Positions 10,690 to 22,458 of a stretch of 64,000 nucleotides of DNA are shown piece by piece. The notes below the pieces were generated by a model. The model was given only the letters and a program-made list of their open reading frames with translations. It was not told where the DNA came from and did no database searches. The translations under genes and the position numbers were made by a program. This DNA comes from Eleusine coracana subsp. coracana. Lineage: Eukaryota > Streptophyta > Magnoliopsida > Poales > Poaceae. Numbering within the stretch: position 1 is the first letter of the stretch; the number at the start of each line of letters is the position of its first letter. The stretch lies in NCBI GenBank assembly GCA_032690845.1, contig CM064417.1:21678808-21742807 (forward strand), in the 5' to 3' direction.

Positions 10690-12100
10690 GGCAACAGGTG
10701 GAGGCTTGGAGAACAAGTGGTTGAAGGATTTCGGATGTTCACACCACATGATAGGAAATGCAAAATGATTCTCCAGTCTCACTCCTTTGAAGCGCCGGGA
10801 GTATGTGACCTTTGGAGATGATAGGAGAGGGAGAGTGATGGCAAGAGGCGTGGTAAAGGTAAATGAAAAATTCACTCTTAAGGATGTTGGTTTGGTTGAG
10901 CATCTCAAGTACAATCTTCTCCCTGTCTCTCAGTTGCTTGATGTTGCTTTGGAAGTGTGCTTTAAGAAAAATGCTTCTTGTGTTCTTGATTCGAATGGAT
11001 CTTTGGTTTGTGGGATTTCTAGCAATGGGAGAGTTTTTCAGGCTGATTTTGTTGTTTCTCCTGGTTCTCACAAGTGCTTGTTTGCTCAATCTTCTTCTGA
11101 GCTCTAAAAATGGCATAGGAGACTAGGTCACATGAGCTTTGACTTGCTTTATCGCTTAAGTGGCCTAGGTTTGATCCAAGGATTGCCTAAGCTCGAATTT
11201 GATAAGGATTTGGTTTGTGCTCCTTGTCGTCATAGGAAAATGATTGTCGCCTCTCATCCACCAATTAATTTGGTGATGACTGAACACCCTGGAGAGCTGC
11301 TTTACATGGACATTGTTGCTCCTTCTCGGGTTCGTTCGGCAGGTGAGAAGTGGTATGTTCTTATGATTGTTGACGACTTCTCTCGCTATTCTTGGGTTTA
11401 CTTTCTTGAGAGCAAGGATGAGGTGTTTCATCACTTTCGAAGCTTAGCTTTGAGGTTGTTCAAGGAACTTCCTGGTGCATTACGAGCAATCCGCAGTGAT
11501 AATGGCACCGAGTTGAAGAACTCCTCCTTTGATGCTTTCTGCCTTGAGCATGGTATTGACCATCAGTTTTTAGCACCTCATGTCTCTTAGCAGAATGGTG
11601 TGGTCGAAAGAAAGAACAGAACCTTGGTGGAAATGGCCCGGACGATGCTCGATGAGCATAGGACTCCGAGGCGGTTCTGGGCTGAGGCCATTATCACTGC
11701 TTGCTATGTTTCCAAACGGGATTGCTTGTGCTCAATTCTTAATGTGACTTCCTATGAGCTACGATTTGAGAGGGAGCCATCTGTTTCTCATGCGTGCCTT
11801 TGGTTGCAAGTGCTTTATTCTGAAGCGTGGCAATCTTGATAAGTTTGAGTTGAGATCTTCCGATGGAATATTTCTTGGCTACACCCTTCATGGCCATTCC
11901 TACAGAGTTCTGAATTTGGAAACTAACACCATCATAGAGTCCTGTGATGTAACCTTTGATGAATCAAACTCTTGTGCAAGCAATGTTGTTGAGAGTGCAG
12001 GTAATAGGGAGATGTAGGAGAGTATCTTTATTGAAGAGAACCTACAGGGCTTGGATGATGATGATGATGAGTCATTCCATCCCACATCCGAGCTTGTTCC
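10690..12100 (+). pseudogene. pol: Protease and integrase region of element D pol
   Basis: The protease active site reads WLKDFGCSHHMIG (about 10718-10756) where copia proteases have D-S-G or D-T-G; the Ser-to-Phe change removes a key residue. A stop follows at about 10767. The GAG-pre-integrase H-H-C-C segment (WHRRLGH at about 11110, CAPC at about 11219) and the integrase core (DIVAPS, MIVDDFSRYSWVYF, AIRSDNGTE) follow at 11132-11590. A TAG at 11588-11590 replaces the Gln of the usual QQNG motif (CAG to TAG), and the frame shifts near 11800. The sequence stops at 12100, where a CRM solo LTR is inserted. Confidence 0.75.
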
Positions 12101-12997
12101 TGATGTGAACAAGGGTTCCCGATCTTCCAAAAGGTTCTTGGTAAGTTGATTTGATCGGAGGCGACACACAAATCGATCCGCCTTTAGAACAGCACGTTCT
12201 AAACCCCGCAATCGCAGCACGACGTCTCCTCTGGTTATCAACCGTCTTGGACGGACGATTGACCTTGCCAAGAAGGCTAATCCCTGCCTACGAATCAAGA
12301 ACACAAGCAAGAACAATGAAGAATGCAACACAATTGCAGATGTATGATTAAACTCACAAAGTTGGGGTCTGACAAACCGATGAACGGCAACACTATTTAT
12401 GAATAGAATTGATCTAAGCAAAACCCAAACCCTAATGGTGTGGCGGCGGCTATATATGAAGACCCTAGGGTCGTGCAAGACCCTCTAGATGTGCCCCTAA
12501 TTGGGCTCAACCAGATACAAAGCCCAAAGGCCAAAAATAGGCGATGCAGCACCGACAAAGATTCTGGACTCTCTCTTGTTTCGACGATTCCCGATGACTC
12601 CGGATGAATTTTTACATGAGGCCGGCGGCATTGGAAAGCTCATCTCCTTATCTTTCCGTGCATATATAGAACGTCTAAATCCGAGTCCATAAAGACTGGT
12701 CCTGGCCCCAAAATAGACTCAAAGTCGGTTTTGATTGGGCCTCCACTTTTGCTTCCAAGGCCTTGCTGGTCCACATTCCCAACTCCTTCTCCCATCATCT
12801 CCTGGTTCTCTCCATGGTTCCTAATTATAAAATAATCATTAGGTAGCAAACCATTCTCAAAAGTAACATATAACAAAGAATGTAGGAACGAGCTCACCTC
12901 TAAATTTAGTCGTCGTGCACGAGCTCTAGTCATTGGACCTTGTAAGTCCAGAATTGGAGGAGTGTTGTGTGTATCCATAGGAGTGATGTCCTCATTA
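12101..12997 (-). mobile_element. CRM-type solo LTR in element D pol
   Basis: A full-length LTR of the same family as the CRM1/CRM2 LTRs, minus strand, without internal sequence. On plus it starts TGATGTGAAC and ends CTCATTA (ancestral CATCA). Flanks are GTTCC (12096-12100) and ATTCC (12998-13002), a 5-bp TSD with one change, so it is a solo LTR left by LTR-LTR recombination. It belongs to the CRM2-like LTR subfamily (TTTAATCATACATC type). It carries the 3' end of the CRM pol frame (minus strand, 13017 to about 12640) with TRARARRLNLEV. Confidence 0.85.
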
Positions 12998-14745
12998 ATT
13001 CCTATTGTTTCCACCACTCCAGCAGAGAGTCCAAAAGCTTCTACATTGACTTCAGCAGCTGTCGAGCCAGCTCCAACTGTGGTTGAGGGGGAGGTACGCT
13101 CTGAGAGAGAGGCGCCTCATCACATCCACCTTAACAGATGATCGGTAATCTCTATGAGAGGACAACAAGGTCAAGGTCTGCACATCTCGCTTGCTTCACC
13201 AATTCTCTCTTTGTTGCCACCTTTGAACCTCGGGATGTTGGACATGCACTATCTGATGAACATTGGATTAATGCCATGCATAAGAAGTTGGAAAACTTTG
13301 AGAGAAACAAAGTGTGGAGTCTAGTAGAGCCTCCTGTTGGTGTCAATGTCATAGGAACCAAGTGGATGTTCAAAAACAAACATGGGGAAGATGTTGAGGT
13401 TGTGAGAACCAAGGCTAGGCTTTTTGCTCAGGGTTTTATCCAAGTTGAGGGCTTAGACTATGGTGAAACCTTTACTCCTGTTGCACGCATAGAAGCCATT
13501 AGGATCTTGCTTGCATTTGCTGCCTCTAAGGGCATTAGACTCTACCAAATTGATGTCAAGAGTGCTTTCCTAAATGGTTTCATAGAGGAAGATGTTTATG
13601 TAAAACAACCACCTGGCTTTGAGCACCACAAATACCCAAAGTGTGTGTACAAGCTTCAGAAAGCTTTGTACGGGCTAAAGCAAGCACCTAGGACACGGTA
13701 TGCTATGCTTAAGACCTTCTTGCTAGAGCGCAGGTATGTCATGGGGTATGTTGACAAAACCTTGTTCACTCTAAAGCATGGCAATGACTTTCTAATGGTT
13801 CAGATATATGTGGATAATATCATCTTTGGAGGTTCCTCTCATGCTATTGTGTCTAGATTTCAGGAAACTATGGAAAGTGAATTTCAGATGTCGATGATGG
13901 GTGAGCTCACCTTCTTTCTTGGACTTCAAATCAAGCAGTGCAAGCAAGGCACCTTCATACATCAAGCCAAGTACACGAAGGATCTTCTGAAGAAGTTCGA
14001 GATGGTGTGAAGTCGTTGTCAACTGTAATGTTCCCTACAACGACACTTAACCCAGATGAACACTGTGAAGCTGTGGATCAAAGAGAGTACAGAAGCATGA
14101 TCGGCTCCCTCTTGTACCTGACGGCGATGAGACCTGACATACACTTTGCAGTGTGTCTTTGTGCTCGCTTTCAAGCTTCCCCAAGGGTGACTCATCGCAA
14201 GGCTGTCAAGCATATCTTCAGGTATCTCAAATACACCCTTGAGTTCAGTCTTTGGTACTCTGCTTTTTCATCTCTTGATCTCATTGGGTATTCGGATGCG
14301 GACTTTGTTGGGTGTAGAATGATAGGAAGGGAACTTCTGATACTTGCCATTTCTTGGGTACTTCTTTGATCTGTTGGTCTTCTCGTAAGTAGTCGAGTGT
14401 AGCCCAATCCACCACAAAGGCTGAATATGCTGCTGCTGCTCATAAATCCTATGGATAGTATCCACCATGAGAGACTATGGGTTAAACTTTAAGAGTATTC
14501 CACTAATGTGTGATAACTCCAGTGCCATAGGCTTAGCCAAAAACCTAGTCCAACATGGTACGGTCAAACACATAAATGTGAGACTCCACTTCTTGAGAGA
14601 CAATGTTGAGAAGGGCGATGTTGAGCTCAAATACATTAACACTAAACACCAATTGGCTAGTATTCTCACCAAGCCCCTAGATGCTTCGAGATTTGCTTTT
14701 CTTCAGAGGGAGCTTGGTGTTTGCCATCCTTGTGGCATCATTTGA
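12998..14745 (+). pseudogene. pol: Reverse transcriptase and RNase H of element D
   Basis: Copia RT at 13138-14010: the TKWMFKNK segment, ARLFAQGF, then YQIDVKSAFLNGF, LYGLKQAP and the catalytic box, which reads YVDN (13806-13817) instead of YVDD, a GAT-to-AAT change that abolishes one metal-binding Asp. A stop at 14008 is followed in another frame by SMIGSLLYL and the RNase H segment (YSDADF, then CDNSSAIGLAKN and TKPLD). The frame closes at 14745, the normal end of copia pol. At least two frameshifts separate the RT from the RNase H end. Defective. Confidence 0.8.
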
Positions 14746-16006
14746 GGAGGAGTTGATGTTCTCTTGTATATATGTATCTTACCTTTTTCGCATTGCATCT
14801 CATATGTAATATATGCATTGGTAGATGAGCTTTGATTCTTATGCTTTCTTGCATTTCTCTTTTCTATGATTGAGCTTGAGCTAAGTTGTGTGGATATGAT
14901 AGTAATCTCTCATTCTTAGATTTTCTAGATGGCTTGTTATAGACTCTTTTGAACAACTTGCTAATCTCAAAGGTAAACTTAGCTTTTTGTGAACCTTATG
15001 AACTAATCTTGCCTAAACTTGCTCACCATATGAATAATTGCTTTTATCCTTGTCAAAACTTGCATTGAGGTTAGTCTAGAGGCTATCTTGGCTTCGGCAC
15101 CGTGTGTTTGCGAAATGTGGCTTTGCAAATGTTTAGCTCATGATGGAACATTGTGGGAACGTTTGTTCCTTTTGTCGCAAAGGCATGCTCATCCTTATGC
15201 TTTAATTTGCAAAATAAGTTAATTGTGCTTTGAAGCCTCTGGGTGTTTGCCGTACCCAGTCGTGCGACCCTCTACACGGATTAGAAGTTACATAAGGATC
15301 ACAAAAAAATAATGCTTTTCTCTTTTATTATGAGTCTTTGCTGCATATGTGAGCGTTTGTAGAGCTTATTTTCTGCAAATGCTTGTTGCCTTAGTTGAGA
15401 TTCAGACTGGCTAGTTTCTTTTGATTAACTTGATGCTTGTTTTGTCTTGGATGGAAGTACTTATACATGTGGTGGCAGTTTTTCTCATGAGAAGTAAATT
15501 TGATTCGATCTGAGCTAGTCAATCTTTTTGCTTAGCTTGTATAGCTCTTGGTGTTTATGCCTTTCTATCTATTTTTGGTCTTTGTATGATTGTGAGCTAT
15601 TGATTTTACACTTCATGGCTCTATGTTTATGATTAGAAAGGTTAAATGCTTGTTTGTATAATTGTTGAAGCTCATTAGGTTTGCATTTTCATGCATTGCA
15701 TATTTGTTCTTTTGCTTCTTTGATGAGTTCATTGCCAAAGGGGGAGAAAATATTGGGTCATGCACAAATAATGCAAAGAAACTTAAAATGATCCATTTTG
15801 CATTACATGAGACCTACCACAAGTTAAGGGGGAGCATATCATGTCCTTGAGCGTTTTTCATGCGCTTTTCACAATCTTTGCGTTCTCGAGTGGCTTTCTT
15901 TGTCAACTCTTAGTTTTGTGATCCCTCTTTTGCTAGATGGCTACTTTTCACCTTTTCTTTGGGTTTGGCTATTTGGATGTGCTTATTCGGTTTGCATTTC
16001 AAACCA
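14746..16006 (+). other. 3' non-coding region of element D
   Basis: AT-rich and without coding potential. AAAGGGGGAGAAAA (about 15737) and TTAAGGGGGAGCAT (about 15824) are SIRE-type G-rich tracts, but they lie well upstream of the LTR start at 16007. The immediate LTR border (TTTCAAACCA) has no clear polypurine tract. Confidence 0.55.
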
Positions 16007-16516
16007 TGTTGAGATGTGCCATGGTTTGCAATATGTGATGAGTAATTGACTTTGGCGGAATTTGTGTTTGAGTTGAAATGCGAGAATCTGGGGATTGCAT
16101 GAGTTTGTGCATGCCATGGTTTTGACTAACCAGAGTTGGTAATGGAGTTGGAGAGTTTGCAGGAGATGGGAAATGTGTTTTCTTCTCATGATGTGTAGGT
16201 CATTGGAGTCAACTTGGCGGTCAACACCGAGAGGATCGGGCACAAGTTGGAAACTTGGGGCCGGACGATCGGGAGGCCGGGTGAAGTCAAGGGTGATCCA
16301 CACCGTACACATGGAGAGGCAAGAAGCACGGATGGTTTTGCGGTTGAGCCTCAAAACCATGGGTGGTGATCAAGACGGCGGGGTTGACCATGTCAAAGGT
16401 GATCGGGTGTCGGTGCAAGTAGAGGCTTCCAATGGACAGGAGGCGGGAGAGACTTGCCGACGAGGAGGATCATGGGACGAGGTGACACGCGTCAAGATCA
16501 AGAAGTCACACTTTGA
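16007..16516 (+). repeat. Truncated 3' LTR of element D
   Basis: Matches 6413 to about 6920 (start TGTTGAGATG, through CACTTTGA) and then diverges abruptly into unrelated minus-strand element S sequence. The missing about 1.2 kb and the lack of a TSD imply a deletion at the junction. Confidence 0.8.
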
Positions 16517-18544
16517 GAGTCTGTCTGGGAGTCTACACGTGTGATGTGCACTATCTCAGAAAACAGACTCCTGACTGATGGCTGCTTCTGCTGCTGCTGG
16601 AAGGTGGTAGGTGTTGTCCTCTGTGATGCTGTAGACTGTGCAGCTGAAGAGGACAACGCAAAGACTGAGAAGGCTAACATGGGGGAGAACTAAGTTATTG
16701 GTGAGAAGGTCTGTCCTGCTCCCCCTATTGGTAACAACCCTGAGTGTGACAACCCACCGGACTGAGCTATCATCATGGCAGTGAAGGGGCCTGCCTGGTT
16801 CGGAAGCTGCTGAAACTATGGTAGTACGAGGACTCCTGCCTGCTGGCCAGTCTGTCCTCTAGTGAGCTCTGCCATGTGAGTCATCAGTGTCATCATTAGC
16901 ACCATCTACTGTCTCTGAAGCTCTGTCTGTCCTCTGATGACCTCCATCATCTGACGTCTATCCTTAGTTGTGCTCTGAATGAACTCACTCAGGCGTCCTG
17001 CAAGTGCTGCTATTGTGATAGCGTCCTCTGGCTGCGTGCCTGTAGGCTGGGGAGGTGCTCCTGTACTAGCTAACTCAGTAACCACCATCTCTAGATGAGC
17101 TACATGCTTGTGAGTAACTGGCGGTGACTCCTGCTCCTCCTCTCCCGTCTGCTAACTCGAGGCTGACTGCGATCCCCTGGGAACTCGAGGTGTGTAGCTG
17201 GTGGTCACCTCAGGGAATGCCTCGTACTGCTCCTCAGTCACTAGTCCATTCTCCTGATAGCAGATGTATGGACCGTAGACTAAGTGATGTCCTCCAACCC
17301 TCTCAAAGATAACCTCCTCCATCTCAGCAATCAGAAGTTCTGCAAGGTCAAACTGTTGTCTCCTTAGAATAGCTGACACTGCCCACTTGTGTAGAAGTTT
17401 GAACTCCTCTCTGTATCCAGACCGTGGGATAATAGTCCTGGTGGCTATCGCTCTAACCACCTTTGCCTCTGTGGTGAGCCTTGTAGGGCCTCTGTCGAAA
17501 CTAGGTGACTGACGCCATGTCGTCCGGAGGTAGTGTCCCCCCTATAGTCTACGGGGTGGGATGAGGGTCCCGTAGGCACTCCTGTATAGCTGGAAATCTG
17601 AAGCAAGGAGCCCTAGGTTAGCTATGAGATCCTCCCTGGTCACATGTTGTGACTGTCCTCTGAATAGAAACCAGATCTCTGAACAGTCTCTAGCTACCCA
17701 CAATATAGCGTAGAACTCCCTCACAATGTCCTCTTTGTACCTGTATGGAGTAGTAACTAGCTTTACTAGTCCTGGCAAGTTTGTGAAGTACTACTCCATG
17801 TCAGTGCCTCTGGCCCTCCTCATGGTCGGGTACAGTGTGTACTATTGTGGCACAAACACTCTAGCCCTTCCTGGCAAGGTAGCGTCTTAGTCCCTCATCG
17901 ATCCTCCTCTAAAGACCGATCCAATACCTTTCTCCTGCAGCAGAGTTCCTGGGGACTGGAACCCACTGCTCAAAGAAGACGAGACGGAGTGACTTAATGT
18001 GCTTTGCAGAAACCTTAAGAATCTCTGGCTCTCTGGCTGCCTCTACAAGTCTCTGCAGCCTCCTCATGCACACTGCACAGGTGCACCTCGGGTCTCCTGC
18101 CCGGTGACCTGTCCTCTGGGATACAGTCTATGCTAGCTCCTCAGTCTCCTTCTCCTCAAACTCCTTAGACTCCTCAAACTCTAACTCTGAGTCTGAGCTC
18201 TCCTCCTTCTCGGACCCCTCCTGCTGCCTGGAGGATCCCTGCTCCGTAGGTCTCAACGACCTCTCCTGACGAGAAGTCGGAGTACCCTGCAACTATGGTG
18301 CTGGAGTGACTCCTGTAGCCAAAGCTGGTGTCCTAGTCCTGGTACTCCTCTTGAGTTCCTGAGTGTCGGCTGCCTGCCCTATGATCAGCCGTGTCCCTGG
18401 TGTTCTGCAGGAGGTCTCCATAGCATCCAGGTGTCTGGCTACACGTCTGGCTCTCTCTGACTCTGGGTCCAGCCTGTTCCTCTTCTTACCTCTGGGCTTC
18501 TCTATCACCTTGCCTTTTCCCTTGTCCAGACCTGATCCTGCCAT
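16517..18544 (-). pseudogene. Extra ORF of element S, degraded (plant-transposon-protein-like)
   Basis: Minus-strand remnant starting at the ATG at 18544 (MAGSGLDKGKGKVIEKPRGK, a basic N-terminus). The acidic Ser/Glu stretch follows after an in-frame TAG near 18295. Downstream, 17778-17542 encodes a VREFYAILWVARD...IWFLFRGQ...VTREDL...LGLL segment that parallels the conserved part of the extra ORFs in elements A and B (F..LFGQKRLVTWGDL...LGL in A). 17460-17152 continues with LHKWAVSAILRRQ and an acidic tail; 17088-16906 is a further fragment. Several stops and frameshifts. Function unknown; finding the same module after a copia gag, without pol between, is unusual. Confidence 0.6.
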
Positions 18545-20145
18545 CTCTATCGACTGGAACTATCACCTGGGTGGAGGACAACGAACCGAGAAGACAAGAA
18601 CCTAGGAAAGTGGTCCGATCACCGAAAAGATGGAAGCTTTGCACGCCGGCAATGGAAAAAGGAGGTACTTTTCTTAAATTGGTGGAACTCGGCTGGCAGT
18701 GGAGGCTTGGACGAGCTTGCGCGTGCTAGAGAGAGAGGGAGCGATGGCGCACGGCGATGATGAGGCGCGGTGGCGGTGAGGCAAGCGACGGCGCTAGGGT
18801 ACGCGGCGGTGGGTGGCTATGCGTGGGCGAGGAGCAGCACAATGGTGCGAGTGCGGGAGCAGCGCCGTGCGCGGGGGGGGGGGGGGGCGCAAGCAGTCGA
18901 ATGCATAGTGTGCACAGCGCCAGGGTGGAGTAAATCGGCGGTTCGGGTTGTCCGTGGGTCGGTGGAGGCGAGGCGGCATCCTCAGGATGAACTCGGCGTC
19001 GGCGGCGTCGTTCTGAAGAAAAGGACGAGTCCTTCCCAAGTTGACCTAGGTCAAAGAAGCACGGACGGCCGAGATCAACACCGAACAGATCAACGACTCC
19101 GATTTGGAAGTGCATCGATCGATCAACCTAATGACCGGACCGTCCGCTCATATCACCGTACCATCCGGTCAGCTCGAGGTTTCTAGAAACTATGATTCTG
19201 GGTGAACGGAACTCATATAGACTAGACTATATGATCTCTATTTGGAGGTTTGTCCGATCTCCATTTCCAATCTCCGAAGCACTGTGCATAAGGCATAGAC
19301 CGGACTATACGGTCTAATGACTGGACCGTATGGTCACTTCCAGAAATTCGCTGAGTCAAGGAATTTCTCCAATTTTCCAAGTGCCCTCGCTAAACACACA
19401 AATAAACACTGCACTTGGAGCATGGAGGAAACTCTCAAACACTTATTTTCAAATAGTGGCTCTTTATGGCCTTATAATTTTTGCAAATGCCAAATGAAGA
19501 ATCGAGCAAATAAGAACCAAGGCAATTAAGAACCAAATGGGTATGTATGAGGCTTAGTCTATGAACGCATGAGTGGGTTTAACCTCGGAGTTCATAAGAG
19601 CTTGCTCAATGGGCATGAAGCACAATCCTTTCCTTTGGTCACACTTGCGGAGATGTAATCTCATATAAAACATGAGGCACAAGTATCCCCAAATATGACA
19701 AGCCTCCTTTGTGTTTCCTATATGATGCATGCAACAAGCATTTTTACATATGCAATGAAAGTAAACATGCCATGTGAATGCAAGCAATATTAAACAAGAC
19801 ACAAAGGAAACTTAACAATGTCAAGTTTGAACGCCTCTCAAGATTACTCACTGTAAGCCCTACCCTTGCCTTGAGAGAAGCCAAACCACCATCTCAAGCA
19901 CTCCGCCTTGCTTATAGCTATCTTGAGTGGGTTAGACATTTACACATGCATGGATGCAAAGCATACTAGTCACAAAGGAGTCCTAATTACCATGCTATGC
20001 AAGAAAAGTGAAAACACACTACTACTACCAAGAACAAACATGGATACCTCCCTCATGAGTAGATATAACGTTGGGCTCTATGTCACTTGTGGTGGACTTC
20101 ACTTGATCTTCAAGTAAGCTCCCGGTCCACCACCACCACCATCTC
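18545..20145 (-). other. Spacer between gag and extra ORF of element S, with palindrome cluster
   Basis: No convincing ORF. 18720-19110 is GC-rich and includes a 15-G run (18873-18887). 19128-19340 holds degenerate copies of the LTR palindrome: GACCGGACCGTCCGCTC at about 19134-19150, CACCGTACCATCCGGTC next to it, and GACCGGACTATACGGTC and GACTGGACCGTATGGTC at about 19299-19336. These lie on the upstream (minus-strand) side of the extra ORF. I could not pick a convincing TATA box here. 19340-20145 is AT-rich and unremarkable. Confidence 0.5.
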
Positions 20146-22430
20146 CTAGGTCTTGTTCTTGGGCACCCACTTGTACTTTGTTGACCTCTCAAGATCAACA
20201 ATGCACTTAGGCACCCATATGCTCTTGACCTTTCTCTTCTTGTTTGGTGGTCCTAAAGCCTTTGCATTCACCTTGCCATTCTTGTTCCTAAAAAGCTTGA
20301 AATGTGTGTTCTCATGGAACAAGTTAGCGTTAGGCAAAACAAACTTATCACCATAGGACAGTCCTTGATGGTGTGGTCATCCTTGCAACACCTCTCGCAA
20401 TAGTAGTCATCGGCGAGTAGGAGCTTGATCCATATGGGGATGGAGTCACTTGTCCCGATGATGTCGATGGCGGCGGTTTATGAGCCAAGTCCCCGGTGGG
20501 AGACATTGTTCACAAGGTTTCTCCCAAGAATCTCCTTGTGGATGGTTCTACCATGTGTGAGCCTCTTGAAGCCGTCCATCATCATCTTCCTCTCTTCCTT
20601 GAGCTTATGATATTATTCCTCTAAAACAAATGGCTCAAGAGAAGAAACATCGACCGAGGTGGTTAGTTCATCACACATAGTACAAGCATCACTCTTTGAT
20701 GAACTAGAGGAGGGAGAGGCAAGATCATCCACATTGATGGCCTCAAAAGTAAGTTCAAGGGCCTCGTACTTCTCACGTAGCTCTATATGATTACCCTTGA
20801 GTTTGTCATAACTCTTGTTTAGGGCCTCATGAGATGTGACAAGGTCCTTGAGCTCACTCTCAATCTCACCAACATGGTCCTTAGCCAACTTACACTCTTT
20901 TCTTACCACATTCAACATTTTGGATTTCTTGAAGGCGATGTCACAGGCTTGCTCAAGCATACTCCAAAGCTCGGCACATGAGACCTCATGATTGCTGTCA
21001 TCACTGCTCTCATTCTCACTCTCCTGAAGTTGGCTTGTGGCTACGAGGCACATGGGAGGTTGAGGAAGAGCTCGTGAAAGTGTGGTCTTGATCATGGCTA
21101 GGCCGACCACTTCTTCATCATCGCTTGAGGAAGGGGATGTGTCACTCGAGTTGTCACTTGTCCACTCTCCAACAAGTGCCTTGCAAGAGAACTTCTTCTT
21201 GTGATCTTGAGCTTTTACTTTGCCTTCGCTCTTGTCCTTGTTGAAGTACCTCTTCTTCTTTTGCTTGGCTTTGGGGTCTTCATCTTCTTGTTCTTCATCA
21301 CTAGACTCTTGGGACTTGAGACCTTCTTTCTTGGGCTTCGGGCACTCTCGTACAAAGTGATTCTTTAAGCCACTGTTAAAGCACTTGCCCCTAGACTTGG
21401 AGGAAAACATGTTCTTGAAGGTCCTCATCTACCTCATGAGAAGAGCCAAGTCCTCACTCAAGTCATCTTCTTCTTGAAAGAAAACTTGTTCTTGAAGGTC
21501 CTCATCTTCTTTTGCTTGTCTTTGTGGTCTTCTTCTTCTTCTTCATCACTTGAGTCTTCGGACTTGAGGGCTTCTTTCTTTAGCTTGGGGCAATCTCGAA
21601 CAAAGTGGTTCTTGGATCCACAGTTGAAGTATTTCCTCTTGCACTCGAAAGCAAACTTGTTCTTGAAGGTCCTCATCTTCTTCATGAGAAGGGCCAAGTC
21701 CTCACTGAAGTCATCTTCTTCTTCATCATCATCATTTTTAATGATTGCCTTCTTCTTGCTCTTGCTAGATTCTTATTTCTCAGCTTGAAGAGCAAGGCTG
21801 GATGGTTGTGGATCATCCAGACCCAGCTGGTAGCTCTCAAAGGCAGTGATCTTGCCAAGTACATCTTTCATGGTCTTGGTCTTGAGGTCACCTTGCAAGG
21901 TGAAGGTGATGATGGACTCATACTTGGGGTCTTTGAATACCCTCAAGAATCTTCTTATCACTTCAACAGGCCTGAGCTTGAAATCATTCCTAAGAGCATT
22001 GATCTCCTCCACTAGTACATGAAAGCGAAAATAAACAATGTTAGCTCTCTTATGTGGAAATCTAGTGAAGTTATCATACTTGTTCTTCAGCACATAGTAT
22101 CATTCCCCTTTGACATCACTAGTACCCTCATGGAGACCCTGAATCTCAGTCCAGATATCATGTGTTGTAGAACTTGCATCCAACCTAGCAAAGACATTCT
22201 TAGATATGCATGCAAACAGAGCATTCTTGGCCTTAGCATTGCGCTTAATGAAATCAGCTTCAAGCAGGTTCACATCCGCATGAGACTCATGGGTCACCAT
22301 CTATATCTCTGGATCAAGGGACTCCAGGTAGGCTTGCACATGAGCCTTCCAATACTTGTAGTCCTCCCCATTGAATATGGGAACACTCCCTATCTATCTC
22401 AGCATCCTTACTCAAGGCGGTGAAGCCTCA
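20146..22430 (-). pseudogene. gag: gag of element S, degraded, with duplicated zinc-knuckle region
   Basis: Minus-strand copia gag of SIRE type. It begins near 22430 (an FNGEDYKYWKAHV segment), continues through KNKYDNF (about 22085) and FRFHVLVEEINALRNDF, then a Lys/Asp/Glu-rich linker. Two copies of an MRTFKN...FNxG..NHFVR.C segment start at 21676 and 21428, 248 bp apart, which is not a multiple of three and shifts frame. The first knuckle has Tyr for Cys1 (YFNCGSKNHFVRDC); the second has Ser for Cys2 (CFNSGLKNHFVREC). The 271-codon stretch 21428-20613 adds a coiled coil. A further finger (CERCCKDDHTIKDC, about 20390) and a KSIWVPK tail end at 20146. In-frame stops at 22100 (TGG to TGA type) and 21773. 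Confidence 0.75.
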
Positions 22431-22443
22431 AAGATGAGCACTT

Positions 22444-22456
22444 GGCTCTGATACCA
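22444..22456 (-). other. Primer-binding site of element S
   Basis: Minus-strand TGGTATCAGAGCC, a perfect complement to the initiator methionine tRNA 3' end, two bases from the LTR end (CTTACA on minus, 22459 on plus). It fixes the orientation and the 5' LTR boundary of S. Confidence 0.85.
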
Positions 22457-22458
22457 CT

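Larger units (their letters stand above)
6413..16516 (+). mobile_element. SIRE-like copia element D (plus strand), 3' LTR truncated
   Basis: Order: 5' LTR 6413-8156, PBS 8159-8171, gag 8220-10360, protease-integrase 10690-12100, RT-RNase H 12998-14745, 3' non-coding 14746-16006, start of the 3' LTR 16007-16516. The order PR-INT-RT-RH identifies Ty1/copia; the long gag with coiled coil and two zinc-finger regions fits the SIRE lineage. The 3' LTR matches only the first about 510 bp of the 5' LTR and breaks at 16516 into element S sequence, so a deletion removed the rest. A CRM solo LTR interrupts pol. Many stops and frameshifts show it is defective. Confidence 0.8.

Noticed and set aside
18726..19186. 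Pro/Arg-rich frames on both strands near 18.7-19.2 kb
   Set aside because: Both strands are open because the stretch is GC-rich; low-complexity composition, no motif, inside the S spacer.
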